64,000 nucleotides of DNA from JAGOLU01 sp037138475 (GCA_037138475.1 JBAXII010000003.1:17060-81059); one strand, 5' to 3'; positions 51,758 through 59,366 are shown, counted from the stretch's first letter. Notes: generated from the sequence alone by a model not told the origin. Program-made: numbers and translations.

Positions 51758-51979
51758 CACAATTTGCAAGGTACAATAGGGGGGATCAAATGTGCAATTT
51801 GCAATATGCAATGTCAGATAGTTTCAATATAAATTGAAATGCAAAATAAAATTGCAAAGACACGCAAGCTACCTATTATTCATTAATAATTATTAATTTT
51901 TCATTAAGCTCAGGGCCCGGAGTTAGACGGTATCCTCCGATTCGGAGGACTGCATTCGCACCGCGCCTGCCTCGCAATC
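51758..51979. other. Repeat-rich spacer between tRNA-Arg and tRNA-Ala
   Basis: Holds GCAATTT/GCAATAT/GCAATGT heptamers (51794-51814), a hairpin TTTCAAT-ataa-ATTGAAA (51822-51839), a heptamer array TTATTCA/TTAATAA/TTATTAA/TTTTTCA (51876-51903), and a hairpin TCCTCCG-att-CGGAGGA (51933-51949). No gene. Confidence 0.6.
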
Positions 51980-52053
51980 GGGCCTGTAGTACAGGGGTAG
52001 TACACCGCATTCGCATTGCGGAGACACGAGTTCGATTCTCGTCAGGTCCACCA
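51980..52053 (+). tRNA. tRNA-Ala(CGC)
   Basis: Acceptor GGGCCTG/CAGGTCC includes the G3-U70 wobble that identifies tRNA-Ala. D-stem GTAC/GTAC, anticodon stem CCGCA/TGCGG with loop TTCGCAT (anticodon CGC, reading GCG), T-arm ACGAG-TTCGATT-CTCGT. A73 and CCA (52051-52053) are encoded. Confidence 0.95.
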
Positions 52054-52082
52054 CAGGAGGCACGGCGGGCAGGTTGCACTTG

Positions 52083-52193
52083 TCCGCCTTTGGCGGAGAG
52101 GAGGCAGTTTCCCGCCGCAGCGGGACTAACCCGCTCTATGCCACAAATGTTGCGTGGCAAGTGCGGGTTGAGCAATTCTGCTCGGGTCCACCA
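52083..52193 (+). repeat. Cluster of four hairpins ending in a copy of the tRNA-Ala 3' end
   Basis: In order: TCCGCC-ttt-GGCGGA (52083-52097), TCCCGC-cgca-GCGGGA (52110-52125), AACCCGC...GCGGGTT (52128-52169) enclosing TGCCAC...GTGGCA, and GAGCA-attc-TGCTC (52170-52183). It closes with GGTCCACCA (52185-52193), identical to the tRNA-Ala 3' end at 52045-52053. It does not fold as a second tRNA. Confidence 0.6.
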
Positions 52194-52202
52194 AAGTAAT
52201 CT

Positions 52203-52751
52203 ATGAAAAAAGTATTTATCATCCACGGATTTGAAGGGAGTCCAAATGGTGGATGGAGACCGTGGCTCATGGCTGAGCTGGAAAAGCTCGATATCTACGC
52301 CTGTGCACTGTCCATGCCTCATCCCGAGGCACCACAATGTAATTCATGGGTCGCAGAGATAGACCGACACGTAACAAAAGATGATGAGATATATCTGGCA
52401 GGTCACTCTCTGGGTGTGCCCGCGATTTTACGCTATCTCACTAGTTCAAATGCGCAAGCTATCTCAGGCGCAGTACTCGTATCGGGTCCAGCAAAGAACA
52501 ATGACAACCCTCAGATCGCTAGCTTTTTCGAATCTCCATTTGATTTTGCACAAGCACGTATCAGATGCAACTCCTTCGTTATCATTCACGGAGAGGATGA
52601 TCCGCTCGTGCCGCTTGCTGATGCACACATACTCGCGGATGAACTTCAGGGAGAGCTTGAAGTAGTGCCCCAGGGAGGCCATTTGAATGGCTCTGTGGGG
52701 TGGCTCCAGCTTCCCGTGTGTCTGCAGCACTTAAAAAAGATGCTCTCCTAA
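52203..52751 (+). CDS. RBBP9/YdeN-family serine hydrolase
   Basis: 182 residues, alpha/beta-hydrolase fold. N-terminal VFIIHGFEGSPNGGWRPWL is the family hallmark; the nucleophile is S69 in AGHSLGVPA, the acid is D132 or D133 in HGEDDPLVPL, and the base is H160 in GGHLNG. The substrate is unknown; small-ester or peptide hydrolysis is likely. Cytoplasmic. Sits right after the tRNA-Ala hairpin cluster and before the CYTH gene. Confidence 0.85.
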   Translation: MKKVFIIHGFEGSPNGGWRPWLMAELEKLDIYACALSMPHPEAPQCNSWVAEIDRHVTKDDEIYLAGHSLGVPAILRYLTSSNAQAISGAVLVSGPAKNNDNPQIASFFESPFDFAQARIRCNSFVIIHGEDDPLVPLADAHILADELQGELEVVPQGGHLNGSVGWLQLPVCLQHLKKMLS

Positions 52752-52763
52752 CAAAGTCTTTGC

Positions 52764-52769
52764 TACAAT
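52764..52769 (+). promoter_or_regulatory. -10 element upstream of the CYTH gene
   Basis: TACAAT in the string TTTGCTACAAT, 84 bases before the CYTH start. A second hexamer, TATATT at 52839-52844, ends nine bases before the ATG and would give a leaderless message. Confidence 0.4.
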
Positions 52770-52853
52770 GAGTCCAGGCTGTTTGTAGAGGTATTTGCAT
52801 CAAATAAACCTTGCTCTCGCGCAGGCGAATTGTCACTTTATATTTAAATAACT

Positions 52854-53456
52854 ATGCAAAACGAAATTGAAGCAAAATTCTACCCGGTAGACAGGGCGGA
52901 TATCCGTAAGAAACTCAAATCAATCGGCGCCGATTGTATCCAACCTGAACGGTTGATGAAACGGATGATCTTTGACTGTCACCATAATCCCATACTTGCC
53001 CAAAAGAAGATCCGCTATATCAGAGTACGTGATGAGGGCGATGTGGTGACCATGAGTACCAAGGACTACCCTCGTCCTGATGAGGGACAGGAGTGGCAGA
53101 GAGAGACATGCGTAACTGTATCGAGTTTTGATGATGCGGTAAGCATCTTGAAAGCTACAGGACTCGTCCAAAACGCGTATCAAGAAACGAAGCGCTAGAC
53201 ATGGAAACTCGGTGATTCTCTGATCGAGATCGATGAGTGGCCCGGACTGAAGCCATATATCGAAATCGAAACCCCAGATAGCGACACTCTCCGATCCATT
53301 GCTGATGCGCTCGGGTTTGATTGGGGGAGCAGGTTAAACGAGGCAGTAGTTGAGCTGTATATAAAAGTATATGGACTTGAGAAGCAGCGAGTACTTGATC
53401 TCATCAACCATGTGACATTTGAATCAAACCCATTTGCCGACCTTAGTGAAGTATGA
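52854..53456 (+). pseudogene. CYTH-domain protein interrupted by an in-frame TAG
   Basis: A class IV adenylate-cyclase-like (CyaB) CYTH protein read in one frame across a TAG at 53196-53198. The first 114 codons carry the EIEAK motif (4-8) and KIRYIRVRDEGDVVTMSTK; they end in YQETKR. After the TAG the frame continues for 85 codons with TWKLGDSLIEIDEWPGLKPY and IEIE, the second half of the same fold. Relatives usually read KRETW here, so a single GAG-to-TAG change explains it. The downstream HIT gene overlaps the true stop by ATGA, showing that the rest was recently translated. Either a fresh nonsense mutation, a readthrough site, or a base error. Confidence 0.8.
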
Positions 53457-53872
53457 AAACTGATTATTCGGATCATCTGATAAAAGAATACCAATATTGG
53501 AAACTGGAGGTATATTCTAACCAAGGATACCTTGGCAGATGTGCCGTATGGTGCAAACGAGCATCAGCATCAGATCCCACTGATGCGACCCCAGACGAAC
53601 AGAGAGAGCTATTCCAGATACTACAAGAGGTGAAAGTGGCGTTATCATTGTCGTTTGCGCCTGATTGGTATAACTATGCGTTTCAAGGTAACAAAGTCGC
53701 GCGCCTGCACTGCCATGTAGTCCCGAGGTACAGGAAGCCAGTGACATTCATGGGCAAGCTATTTGAGGATGCACGCTTTGGGACACAATATGTAACCGAT
53801 TGGGATGTCACAACCCCGCAAAGCATCCTGTATGGAGTCAGGGACGAGATCAAAAGACATATCTCGCTCTAA
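53453..53872 (+). CDS. HIT-family hydrolase/transferase
   Basis: 139 residues. The histidine-triad-like motif is LHCHVVPRY (about 84-92), the HxHxxPR form found in divergent HIT members related to diadenosine tetraphosphate hydrolases. Upstream, YWKLEVYSNQGYLGRCAVW forms the sheet typical of the fold. The ATG overlaps the stop of the CYTH frame, so expression is coupled to it. The nucleotide substrate cannot be told. Confidence 0.75.
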   Translation: MKTDYSDHLIKEYQYWKLEVYSNQGYLGRCAVWCKRASASDPTDATPDEQRELFQILQEVKVALSLSFAPDWYNYAFQGNKVARLHCHVVPRYRKPVTFMGKLFEDARFGTQYVTDWDVTTPQSILYGVRDEIKRHISL

Positions 53873-53927
53873 TGCGTCTTTGCCAGCTCCAGGCAGCCAC
53901 AAAACCCACTCACGGCTCACAACTCTT

Positions 53928-53936
53928 TGCTACAAT
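53928..53936 (+). promoter_or_regulatory. Extended -10 before tRNA-Ile
   Basis: TGCTACAAT, same string as at 14431 and 52761, 63 bases before tRNA-Ile(UAU). The short leader contains the hairpin CCCTCGC-ggag-GCGAGGG (53971-53988). Confidence 0.45.
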
Positions 53937-53999
53937 ACCCCCAGTGCCAATAGCGTCATTGTGAGCCTTGCCCTCGCGGAGGCGAGGGTCAGAATGTTT

Positions 54000-54071
54000 G
54001 CGTCATTAGCTCAGTGGTAGAGCACCATTCTTATAAAATGGGGGTCCATGGTTCGATTCCATGCTGACGCA
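54000..54071 (+). tRNA. tRNA-Ile(UAU)
   Basis: Acceptor GCGTCAT/CTGACGC (six of seven pairs), D-stem GCTC/GAGC, anticodon stem CCATT/AATGG with loop CTTATAA (anticodon UAU, reading AUA), T-arm CATGG-TTCGATT-CCATG, discriminator A, CCA not encoded. Most bacteria read AUA with a CAU tRNA modified by TilS; here the unmodified UAU type is encoded. Confidence 0.88.
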
Positions 54072-54092
54072 CAAAACCCGGTTCGTTCTATT

Positions 54093-54959
54093 CTACTTCC
54101 TATCTGCTTTGTAGGCTTTGCCTATCTTTGTCAGTGCAGTCGCAAGCGGAGTAAAAACCATGCCCATTTCTTCGATTTTTGTCGAGCAGAGAGTCGCATC
54201 TTTTGGTCGTCTTGCAAGCTGTGCCTTTTCTGGGATAGGGATGACGAACTCTTCTTTGCCAAACAGTTTTGCAAGCTTTTTGGTGAGTTCGTATTTGGTG
54301 AGTTTGTCAGGACCTGCAAGATGAAATACTCCATTTGCTGAGTTTCCTTGTATGAGTTGCAGAGCAGTTGCGACATCATCTACAAACAGTGGCTGCCTGA
54401 TCTGGTCAGAGTTCACCTCAAACGGCTGTCCATTCAAAATCTTTGAAATATCGTCATTTGGTTTTCCTATACCATTGTAGCCATAGAGCTTATCAAATCT
54501 AAATATCCCAAATTGTGGTAGAGTAGCGACTTCGTCTTCAGCTCGCCGTTTTGTCTCTCCATACCAATTTATAGGATTTGGCTTGTCGTCTTCAGTGTAC
54601 CCTCCTTGTATCCCATCAAACACGTATACCGTGGAGATGTAGTCGAGTCTGGCACCTATTTTTCTACAAGCAGACACGATATTCTTGGTACCTATATGAT
54701 TTGTTTGCTCTGCAGCGTCCTTTTTTCGTTCGCAAGTGTCGGGGTCTGAGAGTGCGACAGTATGTATGACTGTAGTTGGCTTGAAGCTCTGCATGAGTTT
54801 ATCAACTAGATTGTGATCTGTTACATCTAGATATGCTGAGCCAGGAAAAGGATGAGAGGTGTGAGTGCCCAGGACACAATTCTCAGGATTTGCAGAGTAG
54901 AGATCAAAGAGCTTAGTTCCTAGGAAGCCAGATGCACCGGTGATTAGTATTCTAGACAA
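54093..54959 (-). CDS. RmlD-like dTDP-4-dehydrorhamnose reductase / extended SDR
   Basis: 288 residues. NAD(P)-binding TGASGFLGTKL at the N terminus, catalytic YxxxK as WYGETKRRAE (about 132-141), and DQIRQPLFVDDVATAL, a substrate-domain block of RmlD/MAT2B proteins. Rhamnose donor synthesis is plausible given the rhamnosyl-type GT2 enzymes, but rmlABC are absent here. The frame opens with TTG (54957-54959), which overlaps a TATAATTG string; the only ATG-less alternatives make the real start uncertain. tRNA-Ile lies 22 bases beyond its stop in opposite orientation. Confidence 0.75.
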   Translation of the reverse strand: MSRILITGASGFLGTKLFDLYSANPENCVLGTHTSHPFPGSAYLDVTDHNLVDKLMQSFKPTTVIHTVALSDPDTCERKKDAAEQTNHIGTKNIVSACRKIGARLDYISTVYVFDGIQGGYTEDDKPNPINWYGETKRRAEDEVATLPQFGIFRFDKLYGYNGIGKPNDDISKILNGQPFEVNSDQIRQPLFVDDVATALQLIQGNSANGVFHLAGPDKLTKYELTKKLAKLFGKEEFVIPIPEKAQLARRPKDATLCSTKIEEMGMVFTPLATALTKIGKAYKADRK

Positions 54960-55023
54960 TTATATTAGGTTTACGAGCTAGGGACGGTATTCAACTTGAA
55001 CCTCCTCCCACCTTTGTTTTTTT

Positions 55024-55605
55024 TCAAACTCTGCCAATTACCTTTTTATTCTTGAGATAAAGTTGCAAAGCATAGCCGCCCGTCCTAACTGGATGATCTT
55101 CGGGTAATTGTTCGAGTCCTAACTTTTTAGCAAGCGCATAAATCTGTTCTATCCCATCTTCAACTGATTCATAGTGATCTTTAATCTCGATTTCCAAAAA
55201 CATCCCCAAATCTTTTACGTCATCAACTGCAACTTCTAGATTTTTAATTGTATAAGCAGTTCTTTTTTTATCAACAACCACCACTTCTTCGAAATCTAAA
55301 GCCTTTAATATTTTTCTAAAACTCTCGATGTTCTCGATTTTTGATTCATATTCATCGCAATGAGTACTTTCCTTTACTCGTTCGGGATACCAATGCTTGT
55401 ATGTGAAGACATATTTACCCTGGTCATCCCTCAATCTGAGCCATTCAAATGGATGCTTTTCATCGAGGAAATTTCGGTGAGATGGAGAATAGTAGGTATC
55501 AACCTGATGATTCGCAAAAATCTCTTTTCCAAGATGACCTAACTTTTTCAGTAAGGAAGACTTATTTTTAACAGAAAATCTTTTTTCAATCTCTGTATTT
55601 TCCAT
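55024..55605 (-). CDS. CYTH-domain protein (class IV adenylate cyclase/ThTPase-like)
   Basis: 193 residues. Begins with the EIEKRF tunnel motif, continues with LRLRDDQGKYVFTYKHW, KKRTAYTIKNLEVAVDDVKDLGMFLEIEI and a C-terminal helix pair, the complete CYTH beta-barrel order. Members act on triphosphates (cAMP synthesis, thiamine triphosphate or polyphosphate hydrolysis). It is distant from the interrupted CYTH protein at 52854 and looks more AT-rich than its neighbours by eye. TATAAT lies four bases before the ATG. Confidence 0.8.
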   Translation of the reverse strand: MENTEIEKRFSVKNKSSLLKKLGHLGKEIFANHQVDTYYSPSHRNFLDEKHPFEWLRLRDDQGKYVFTYKHWYPERVKESTHCDEYESKIENIESFRKILKALDFEEVVVVDKKRTAYTIKNLEVAVDDVKDLGMFLEIEIKDHYESVEDGIEQIYALAKKLGLEQLPEDHPVRTGGYALQLYLKNKKVIGRV

Positions 55606-55663
55606 ACTGATTATAAGTTTATGAACTTTGAAGTAGTTTTCTATCAGTTTCTGTCACTTGATG

Positions 55664-55735
55664 AGCGGGCGAAGGGAATTGGACCCTCTGTCTTCTCCTT
55701 GGCAAGGAGACGTTTTACCGGTAAACTACGCCCGC
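55664..55735 (-). tRNA. tRNA-Gly(GCC)
   Basis: Acceptor GCGGGCG/CGCCCGC, D-stem GTTT/AAAC, anticodon stem TCTCC/GGAGA with loop TTGCCAA (anticodon GCC, reading GGC), T-arm GAGGG-TCCAATT-CCCTT. CCA not encoded. Confidence 0.92.
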
Positions 55736-55797
55736 GATTTGTACATTCAGACCTCTTTTATCTTTCTCATTGACTCACTTCTTTCCAGGAATAGATT

Positions 55798-55849
55798 ACC
55801 CTCTGTCTCCCCGCCGTGGCGGGGCGTTTTACCGGTAAACTACGCCCGC
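55798..55849 (-). pseudogene. Truncated tRNA-Gly copy with replaced anticodon arm
   Basis: Upstream of the intact gene on the same strand. The first 25 bases equal those of tRNA-Gly(GCC), and the 11 bases after the anticodon arm are also identical, but the arm itself is the GC palindrome CCCCGCCACGGCGGGG and the T-arm and 3' acceptor half are missing. Not a working tRNA. Confidence 0.75.
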
Positions 55850-55878
55850 GATCTGATCGACTTTGTTTGCAAAATAGG

Positions 55879-55951
55879 TGCCGAGAGCGTGACTCGAACA
55901 CGCATTTGACGCTCTTCAGGCGCCCGCCGTGACCATCTTGGCTATCTCGGC
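55879..55951 (-). tRNA. tRNA-Phe(GAA)
   Basis: Acceptor GCCGAGA/TCTCGGC, anticodon stem GGCGC/GCGTC with loop CTGAAGA (anticodon GAA), T-arm GCGTG-TTCGAGT-CACGC, discriminator A. The D-arm is weak, with a three-pair GCC/GGC stem. CCA not encoded. A TAAAAT box lies about 17 bases upstream. Confidence 0.85.
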
Positions 55952-55999
55952 TATAAACAGAGAACTATTTTAGCACATGAAACGTGTTTTTAGAGATGC

Positions 56000-56029
56000 T
56001 TGCAAAACCCTGCTCATTTTCTGTATAGT
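56000..56029 (+). promoter_or_regulatory. Promoter of the DUF4870-like gene
   Basis: TTGCAA (56000-56005), 18-base spacer, TATAGT (56024-56029), ending six bases before the ATG at 56036: one of the few boxes here with a recognisable -35. Confidence 0.6.
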
Positions 56030-56035
56030 TATACC

Positions 56036-56623
56036 ATGTCAGATTTGTCAAATATCATCCTGCCCGATCTCTCAGTACCCAAAGCACAGAAGGTAGATTT
56101 GTCCGCGGGGACAGGGAGCGTCCGCGCCACCAGACTCCCCTCATTTATGGTTGATGAGGCAAAGCAGATCGCAGAGACAGGTCAGACATTCCACGTAGAG
56201 AAGGCATTTATCAAAAATGCCCTCATGCACCTCTCCTTCGTAGCAGGTTTTGTGATCCCCTTTGGCAACCTCCTCATACCGTATATGGTATGGAAGCAAC
56301 GCGAAAAACGGATGGTAGATGAGCTCGCGATGGACGCACTCCACGTGTTTAACTTTCAACTTTCATTTACGATCTACCTCCTACTTTTGGCTCTTCTCAC
56401 GAGTGCAGTGGGCATCGTCACCTATCCCTTTATAGTCTCACTTGCGGGTATCAGTATGGATGCGCAAACTGAATCTGTTCGACTTATGGTTCCCACTGTG
56501 TTGCTGCCTGGTATATCCATATATCTTTTTTACTGGTTTATACTTTCGATGCGTGCAGTGTATGCACGAGCGACGGGTAGAACATTTATCTACCCTGGCG
56601 AGATCCAGTTTTTGAAAGACTGA
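56036..56623 (+). CDS. DUF4870-like small membrane protein
   Basis: 195 residues. A ~60-residue cytoplasmic N terminus precedes membrane segments at about 66-84 (HLSFVAGFVIPFGNLLIPYM), 108-135 and 155-175. The blocks PFGNLLIPYMVWKQREKRM, HVFNFQLSFTIYLLL and a last segment followed by RAVYARATG match the Tic20-like DUF4870 pattern. Function unknown. Transcribed from its own leaderless promoter, divergent from the tRNA-Phe. Confidence 0.7.
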   Translation: MSDLSNIILPDLSVPKAQKVDLSAGTGSVRATRLPSFMVDEAKQIAETGQTFHVEKAFIKNALMHLSFVAGFVIPFGNLLIPYMVWKQREKRMVDELAMDALHVFNFQLSFTIYLLLLALLTSAVGIVTYPFIVSLAGISMDAQTESVRLMVPTVLLPGISIYLFYWFILSMRAVYARATGRTFIYPGEIQFLKD

Positions 56624-56665
56624 TAGCACAAACCCAAACAATCTATTGATTTCTAGAACTAGTAA

Positions 56666-56671
56666 TATAAT
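56666..56671 (+). promoter_or_regulatory. -10 element of the decarboxylase gene
   Basis: TATAAT, 11 bases before the ATG at 56683, followed by an alternating TA run. Confidence 0.45.
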
Positions 56672-56682
56672 ATATATATCTT

Positions 56683-57882
56683 ATGTCACAGACAACTGTC
56701 TCTCTCCAACCCGACGATCCTGGCTGGCGTAGTGCCCAAGGCGCAGTACTCCTCCAACATTACTCAGTAACACAGCTCAAATCATACGCACACCAGTATG
56801 GTTCTCCGCTCCTCCTCCTCTCCCTGAAAAAGATTCGTGAACAATATCAGACACTTCAGCGTCTCTTGCCCCGCGTAAAACACCACTACGCGATGAAGCC
56901 ATTACCTCATCCTGAGGTGGTAAAGGCACTCATGGAAGTAGATGGTTACTTTGACCTTGCTACAAACGGCGAGGTAGATGTGGTACGTGCGGCAGGGGTT
57001 GACCCAAAGCGCTGCATCCATAGTCATCCGATCAAGAGACCGAGTGATGTACTTTATGCGCTGGAGTTCGGCAACGACACCTTTGTATTTGAAAATGAGT
57101 ACGAGCTGGCAAAGCATGCAGCAGTCAAAGACAGGACTAAGTGGCTCATGAGACTCTCCTTTCCAAATCCCGAGGCACAATGTGATCTCTCGTCAAAGTT
57201 TGGCGTGCTACCTCCTGAAGCATTTGCACTATTGAAAAAAGCACACGAGCTGGGATACCACATAAAGGGGTTGAGTTTCCATGTGGGGAGTCAGATGAAA
57301 ACTCCTGCCAAGCATATCGAAGCTATCACCTTTGCAAAGGTCCTCGTGGACCAGGCACGTGCTGCCGGCATCGACACACTGAGGGTGCTCGACCTCGGGG
57401 GAGGGTGGCCGGTGACCTATATTGAGCCCACGATGCCCATCGAAGACTTTGTAGCTCCGATCCGCGAGGCGCTCGATGACCTGTTTCCTGATTTTGAGAT
57501 CTTTAGTGAGCCAGGGAGATTTGTCGCAGGGCCTGCAGTCGTCGCCATCTCGAGTGTGATGGGCAAAAATATCCGCAATGGTCAGATGATGTACTATCTC
57601 GATGATGGGCTGTACAATAGCTATTCAGGCATCCTCTTTGATCATGGTCACTATCTCATCTACTCGATGAAGGAGCTGGAAAATCCTGCTGCACCACGAA
57701 AGCACTCGACACTTGCTGGTCCCACCTGTGATAGCATCGATGTCATGTACCGAGACATCCTCATGCCCGAGATGGAGCTTGGCGATCTGCTCGTCTCGCC
57801 AGTCATGGGCGCCTATGCGGGAGCCTCACATGCGACAGACTTCAACTTCTTCATGCGGCCAAAGATGGTAGTAGTAGAGTGA
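56683..57882 (+). CDS. Ornithine/diaminopimelate-type PLP decarboxylase (group IV)
   Basis: 399 residues, alanine-racemase-like fold type III. The PLP lysine is K72 in HHYAMKPLPHPE (usually YAVKxN). Further landmarks: GLSFHVGSQ, LDLGGGWP, FSEPGRFVAG, and the second active-site element GPTCDSIDV with Cys at about 349, then MGAYAGASHATDFNFF. The C-P-T-C-D-S-like motif with Cys and an N-F-F ending fits ornithine decarboxylase better than LysA, so putrescine synthesis is likely. A ~35-residue N-terminal extension is present. Stands alone. Confidence 0.85.
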   Translation: MSQTTVSLQPDDPGWRSAQGAVLLQHYSVTQLKSYAHQYGSPLLLLSLKKIREQYQTLQRLLPRVKHHYAMKPLPHPEVVKALMEVDGYFDLATNGEVDVVRAAGVDPKRCIHSHPIKRPSDVLYALEFGNDTFVFENEYELAKHAAVKDRTKWLMRLSFPNPEAQCDLSSKFGVLPPEAFALLKKAHELGYHIKGLSFHVGSQMKTPAKHIEAITFAKVLVDQARAAGIDTLRVLDLGGGWPVTYIEPTMPIEDFVAPIREALDDLFPDFEIFSEPGRFVAGPAVVAISSVMGKNIRNGQMMYYLDDGLYNSYSGILFDHGHYLIYSMKELENPAAPRKHSTLAGPTCDSIDVMYRDILMPEMELGDLLVSPVMGAYAGASHATDFNFFMRPKMVVVE

Positions 57883-57895
57883 TCATTAGTTGAGA

Positions 57896-57930
57896 ACGTA
57901 TAGCGAATAACGTATAGCGTATAACGAATC
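57896..57930. repeat. Heptamer array, GTATAAC/GTATAGC family
   Basis: ACGTATA, GCGAATA, ACGTATA, GCGTATA, ACGAATC, 14 bases after the decarboxylase stop. Confidence 0.8.
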
Positions 57931-57969
57931 AAAAATGAAAAGCTATCAGGCTCGCAGCTCGAAGCTTTC

Positions 57970-59328
57970 TCAGCTTACGGATTCCATGTCTTTTGGAAGT
58001 TTCTCAATGGGCACTTCCATCCGATAGTTCCAGTTTTTATCACTGATGATGCCCGGCACATTGATACGCTGAGTAGATCCAATCCAGTCTTGCATGGCTA
58101 TGATGGTGATATTTGTATGGTGGATCAGTCCCTGTACCACGTCTGCATAGCTGTAGGGCATTTTGGTGATCTTGAGAATAGTTGCCAGCTTTGCTAATTG
58201 GTTTGGATTCAGATCTGCTAGATATCCCGCGAGCGGGTTCGTATCATGTGTCGAACTAAAGTAGATATGTGGCTGTCCGTCAAAGAGTCGAAATTCTTTC
58301 TCCTGTACCTCATTAGACTTTTGTGAAAACATAAGCGTGATCACCGAGACACCAAGTACTCCCAGTCGGTGGGCCGCAGCCTCAAGGAGCTTCATATTAA
58401 ACTCAGAAATATCCTCGATATATATTCCCGACTTGAGCTCTGTAGCCATATGCATAAAGTGCGTCATATATTCTGTCCCTGGTCCTTGCAGGATCTTATC
58501 TTTTGAGGTGTCTGTAACATGAAACATTTCGTATTCGTAAAAGCGTATTGCCGAGTCGATGCGCACGCGATCAAAAAGAGTCATTGCATGATGCATGCGT
58601 TCGTCCCAGATCTTAAATGTGTCTGGGTGGCCAAAATTGTAGAGAGGGAAGCCCCAGATCTGTCGGTTGGTCCAGTTACGTCCTCCCAGAGATCCTGCTA
58701 CATACTCGAGCTCGTAGGAAGGAGTCAATATAAATGCATCTGGATACCTCCAACAATGATAGCTCCCGATGGGGAGAAAAAAAGGAAGATCGCCCCAGAG
58801 TTCCACCCCCATTTTTTTGCCATACGATTTTAGTTGATCAAACTCATGGTGGAGCACATACTGAGTTCGTTTGATCTGGTCAGTTTGACGCGCAAATCGG
58901 GAGTTCACCAGTTGTATCATCTCCTCGTCAGGGTTATGATAGCTCGCCTCCCATCGCCTCCAGTCATCGGTGCCGTGCAGTTCACAGAGAGTCTGAAACG
59001 CAGCATACCCATCGAGCCAATATGCATTTTGAGATGCAAACAAGTTGTAATCGCTACTTTTTATTCTCTCGATTTTTTCCTGCATATCAAACTGGATGTA
59101 TGCAGGATTTATCCCTGTACCAAAAGTCCAATAGGGTGAAGTGAAATAATCTATCTCTGGATCAAAACCTGTGGGATTCAGTGGTAGCATCTGCCAGATT
59201 GTCTGGCCAGTGACATGGAGCCAATCGATAAACAGTCTTGCCATGCCAAAATAGTCATCAGTTCTCAGAGATTCTGAGGAGAGTGAGTTGAGAGGGAGGA
59301 GTGTGCCGAGGTGCTTGATCGACGACAT
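57970..59328 (-). CDS. malQ: 4-alpha-glucanotransferase (GH77)
   Basis: 452 residues. Transfers alpha-1,4-glucan segments, as in glycogen/maltodextrin metabolism. Catalytic nucleophile D258 in RVRIDSAIRF, acid/base E305 in IYIEDISEF, third carboxylate D362 in SSTHDTNPLAGYL. Other family blocks: WQMLPLNPTG, WTFGTGINP, WGDLPFF and the C-terminal INVPGIISDKNWNYRM. Shorter than the E. coli enzyme, similar to compact MalQ/plant DPE1-like forms. The sequence is divergent in the GDLP and RID loops, but all three acids remain. Leaderless start at 59328. Confidence 0.88.
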   Translation of the reverse strand: MSSIKHLGTLLPLNSLSSESLRTDDYFGMARLFIDWLHVTGQTIWQMLPLNPTGFDPEIDYFTSPYWTFGTGINPAYIQFDMQEKIERIKSSDYNLFASQNAYWLDGYAAFQTLCELHGTDDWRRWEASYHNPDEEMIQLVNSRFARQTDQIKRTQYVLHHEFDQLKSYGKKMGVELWGDLPFFLPIGSYHCWRYPDAFILTPSYELEYVAGSLGGRNWTNRQIWGFPLYNFGHPDTFKIWDERMHHAMTLFDRVRIDSAIRFYEYEMFHVTDTSKDKILQGPGTEYMTHFMHMATELKSGIYIEDISEFNMKLLEAAAHRLGVLGVSVITLMFSQKSNEVQEKEFRLFDGQPHIYFSSTHDTNPLAGYLADLNPNQLAKLATILKITKMPYSYADVVQGLIHHTNITIIAMQDWIGSTQRINVPGIISDKNWNYRMEVPIEKLPKDMESVS

Positions 59329-59334
59329 GTGATT

Positions 59335-59340
59335 ATGATA
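59335..59340 (-). promoter_or_regulatory. Extended -10 of malQ
   Basis: TGATATCAT on the minus strand (hexamer TATCAT), ending six bases before the ATG. Confidence 0.4.
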
Positions 59341-59366
59341 TCAGATTGACCATAATCATGCATGAA

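Noticed and set aside
52054..52193. A second tRNA ending in GGTCCACCA
   Set aside because: No complementary 5' acceptor strand and no proper D- or T-arm; the four hairpins have the wrong sizes.
51876..52337. A 153-codon minus-strand frame across both strands of the tRNA-Ala region
   Set aside because: It runs antisense through tRNA-Ala and the hairpin cluster; the peptide contains the GGPDENRTRV string typical of false proteins predicted over tRNA genes.
56683..57882. Assignment as diaminopimelate decarboxylase (LysA)
   Set aside because: The active-site stretch GPTCDSIDV and the closing ATDFNFF are closer to ornithine decarboxylase, and no lysine pathway genes are near; kept as an ODC-like call.
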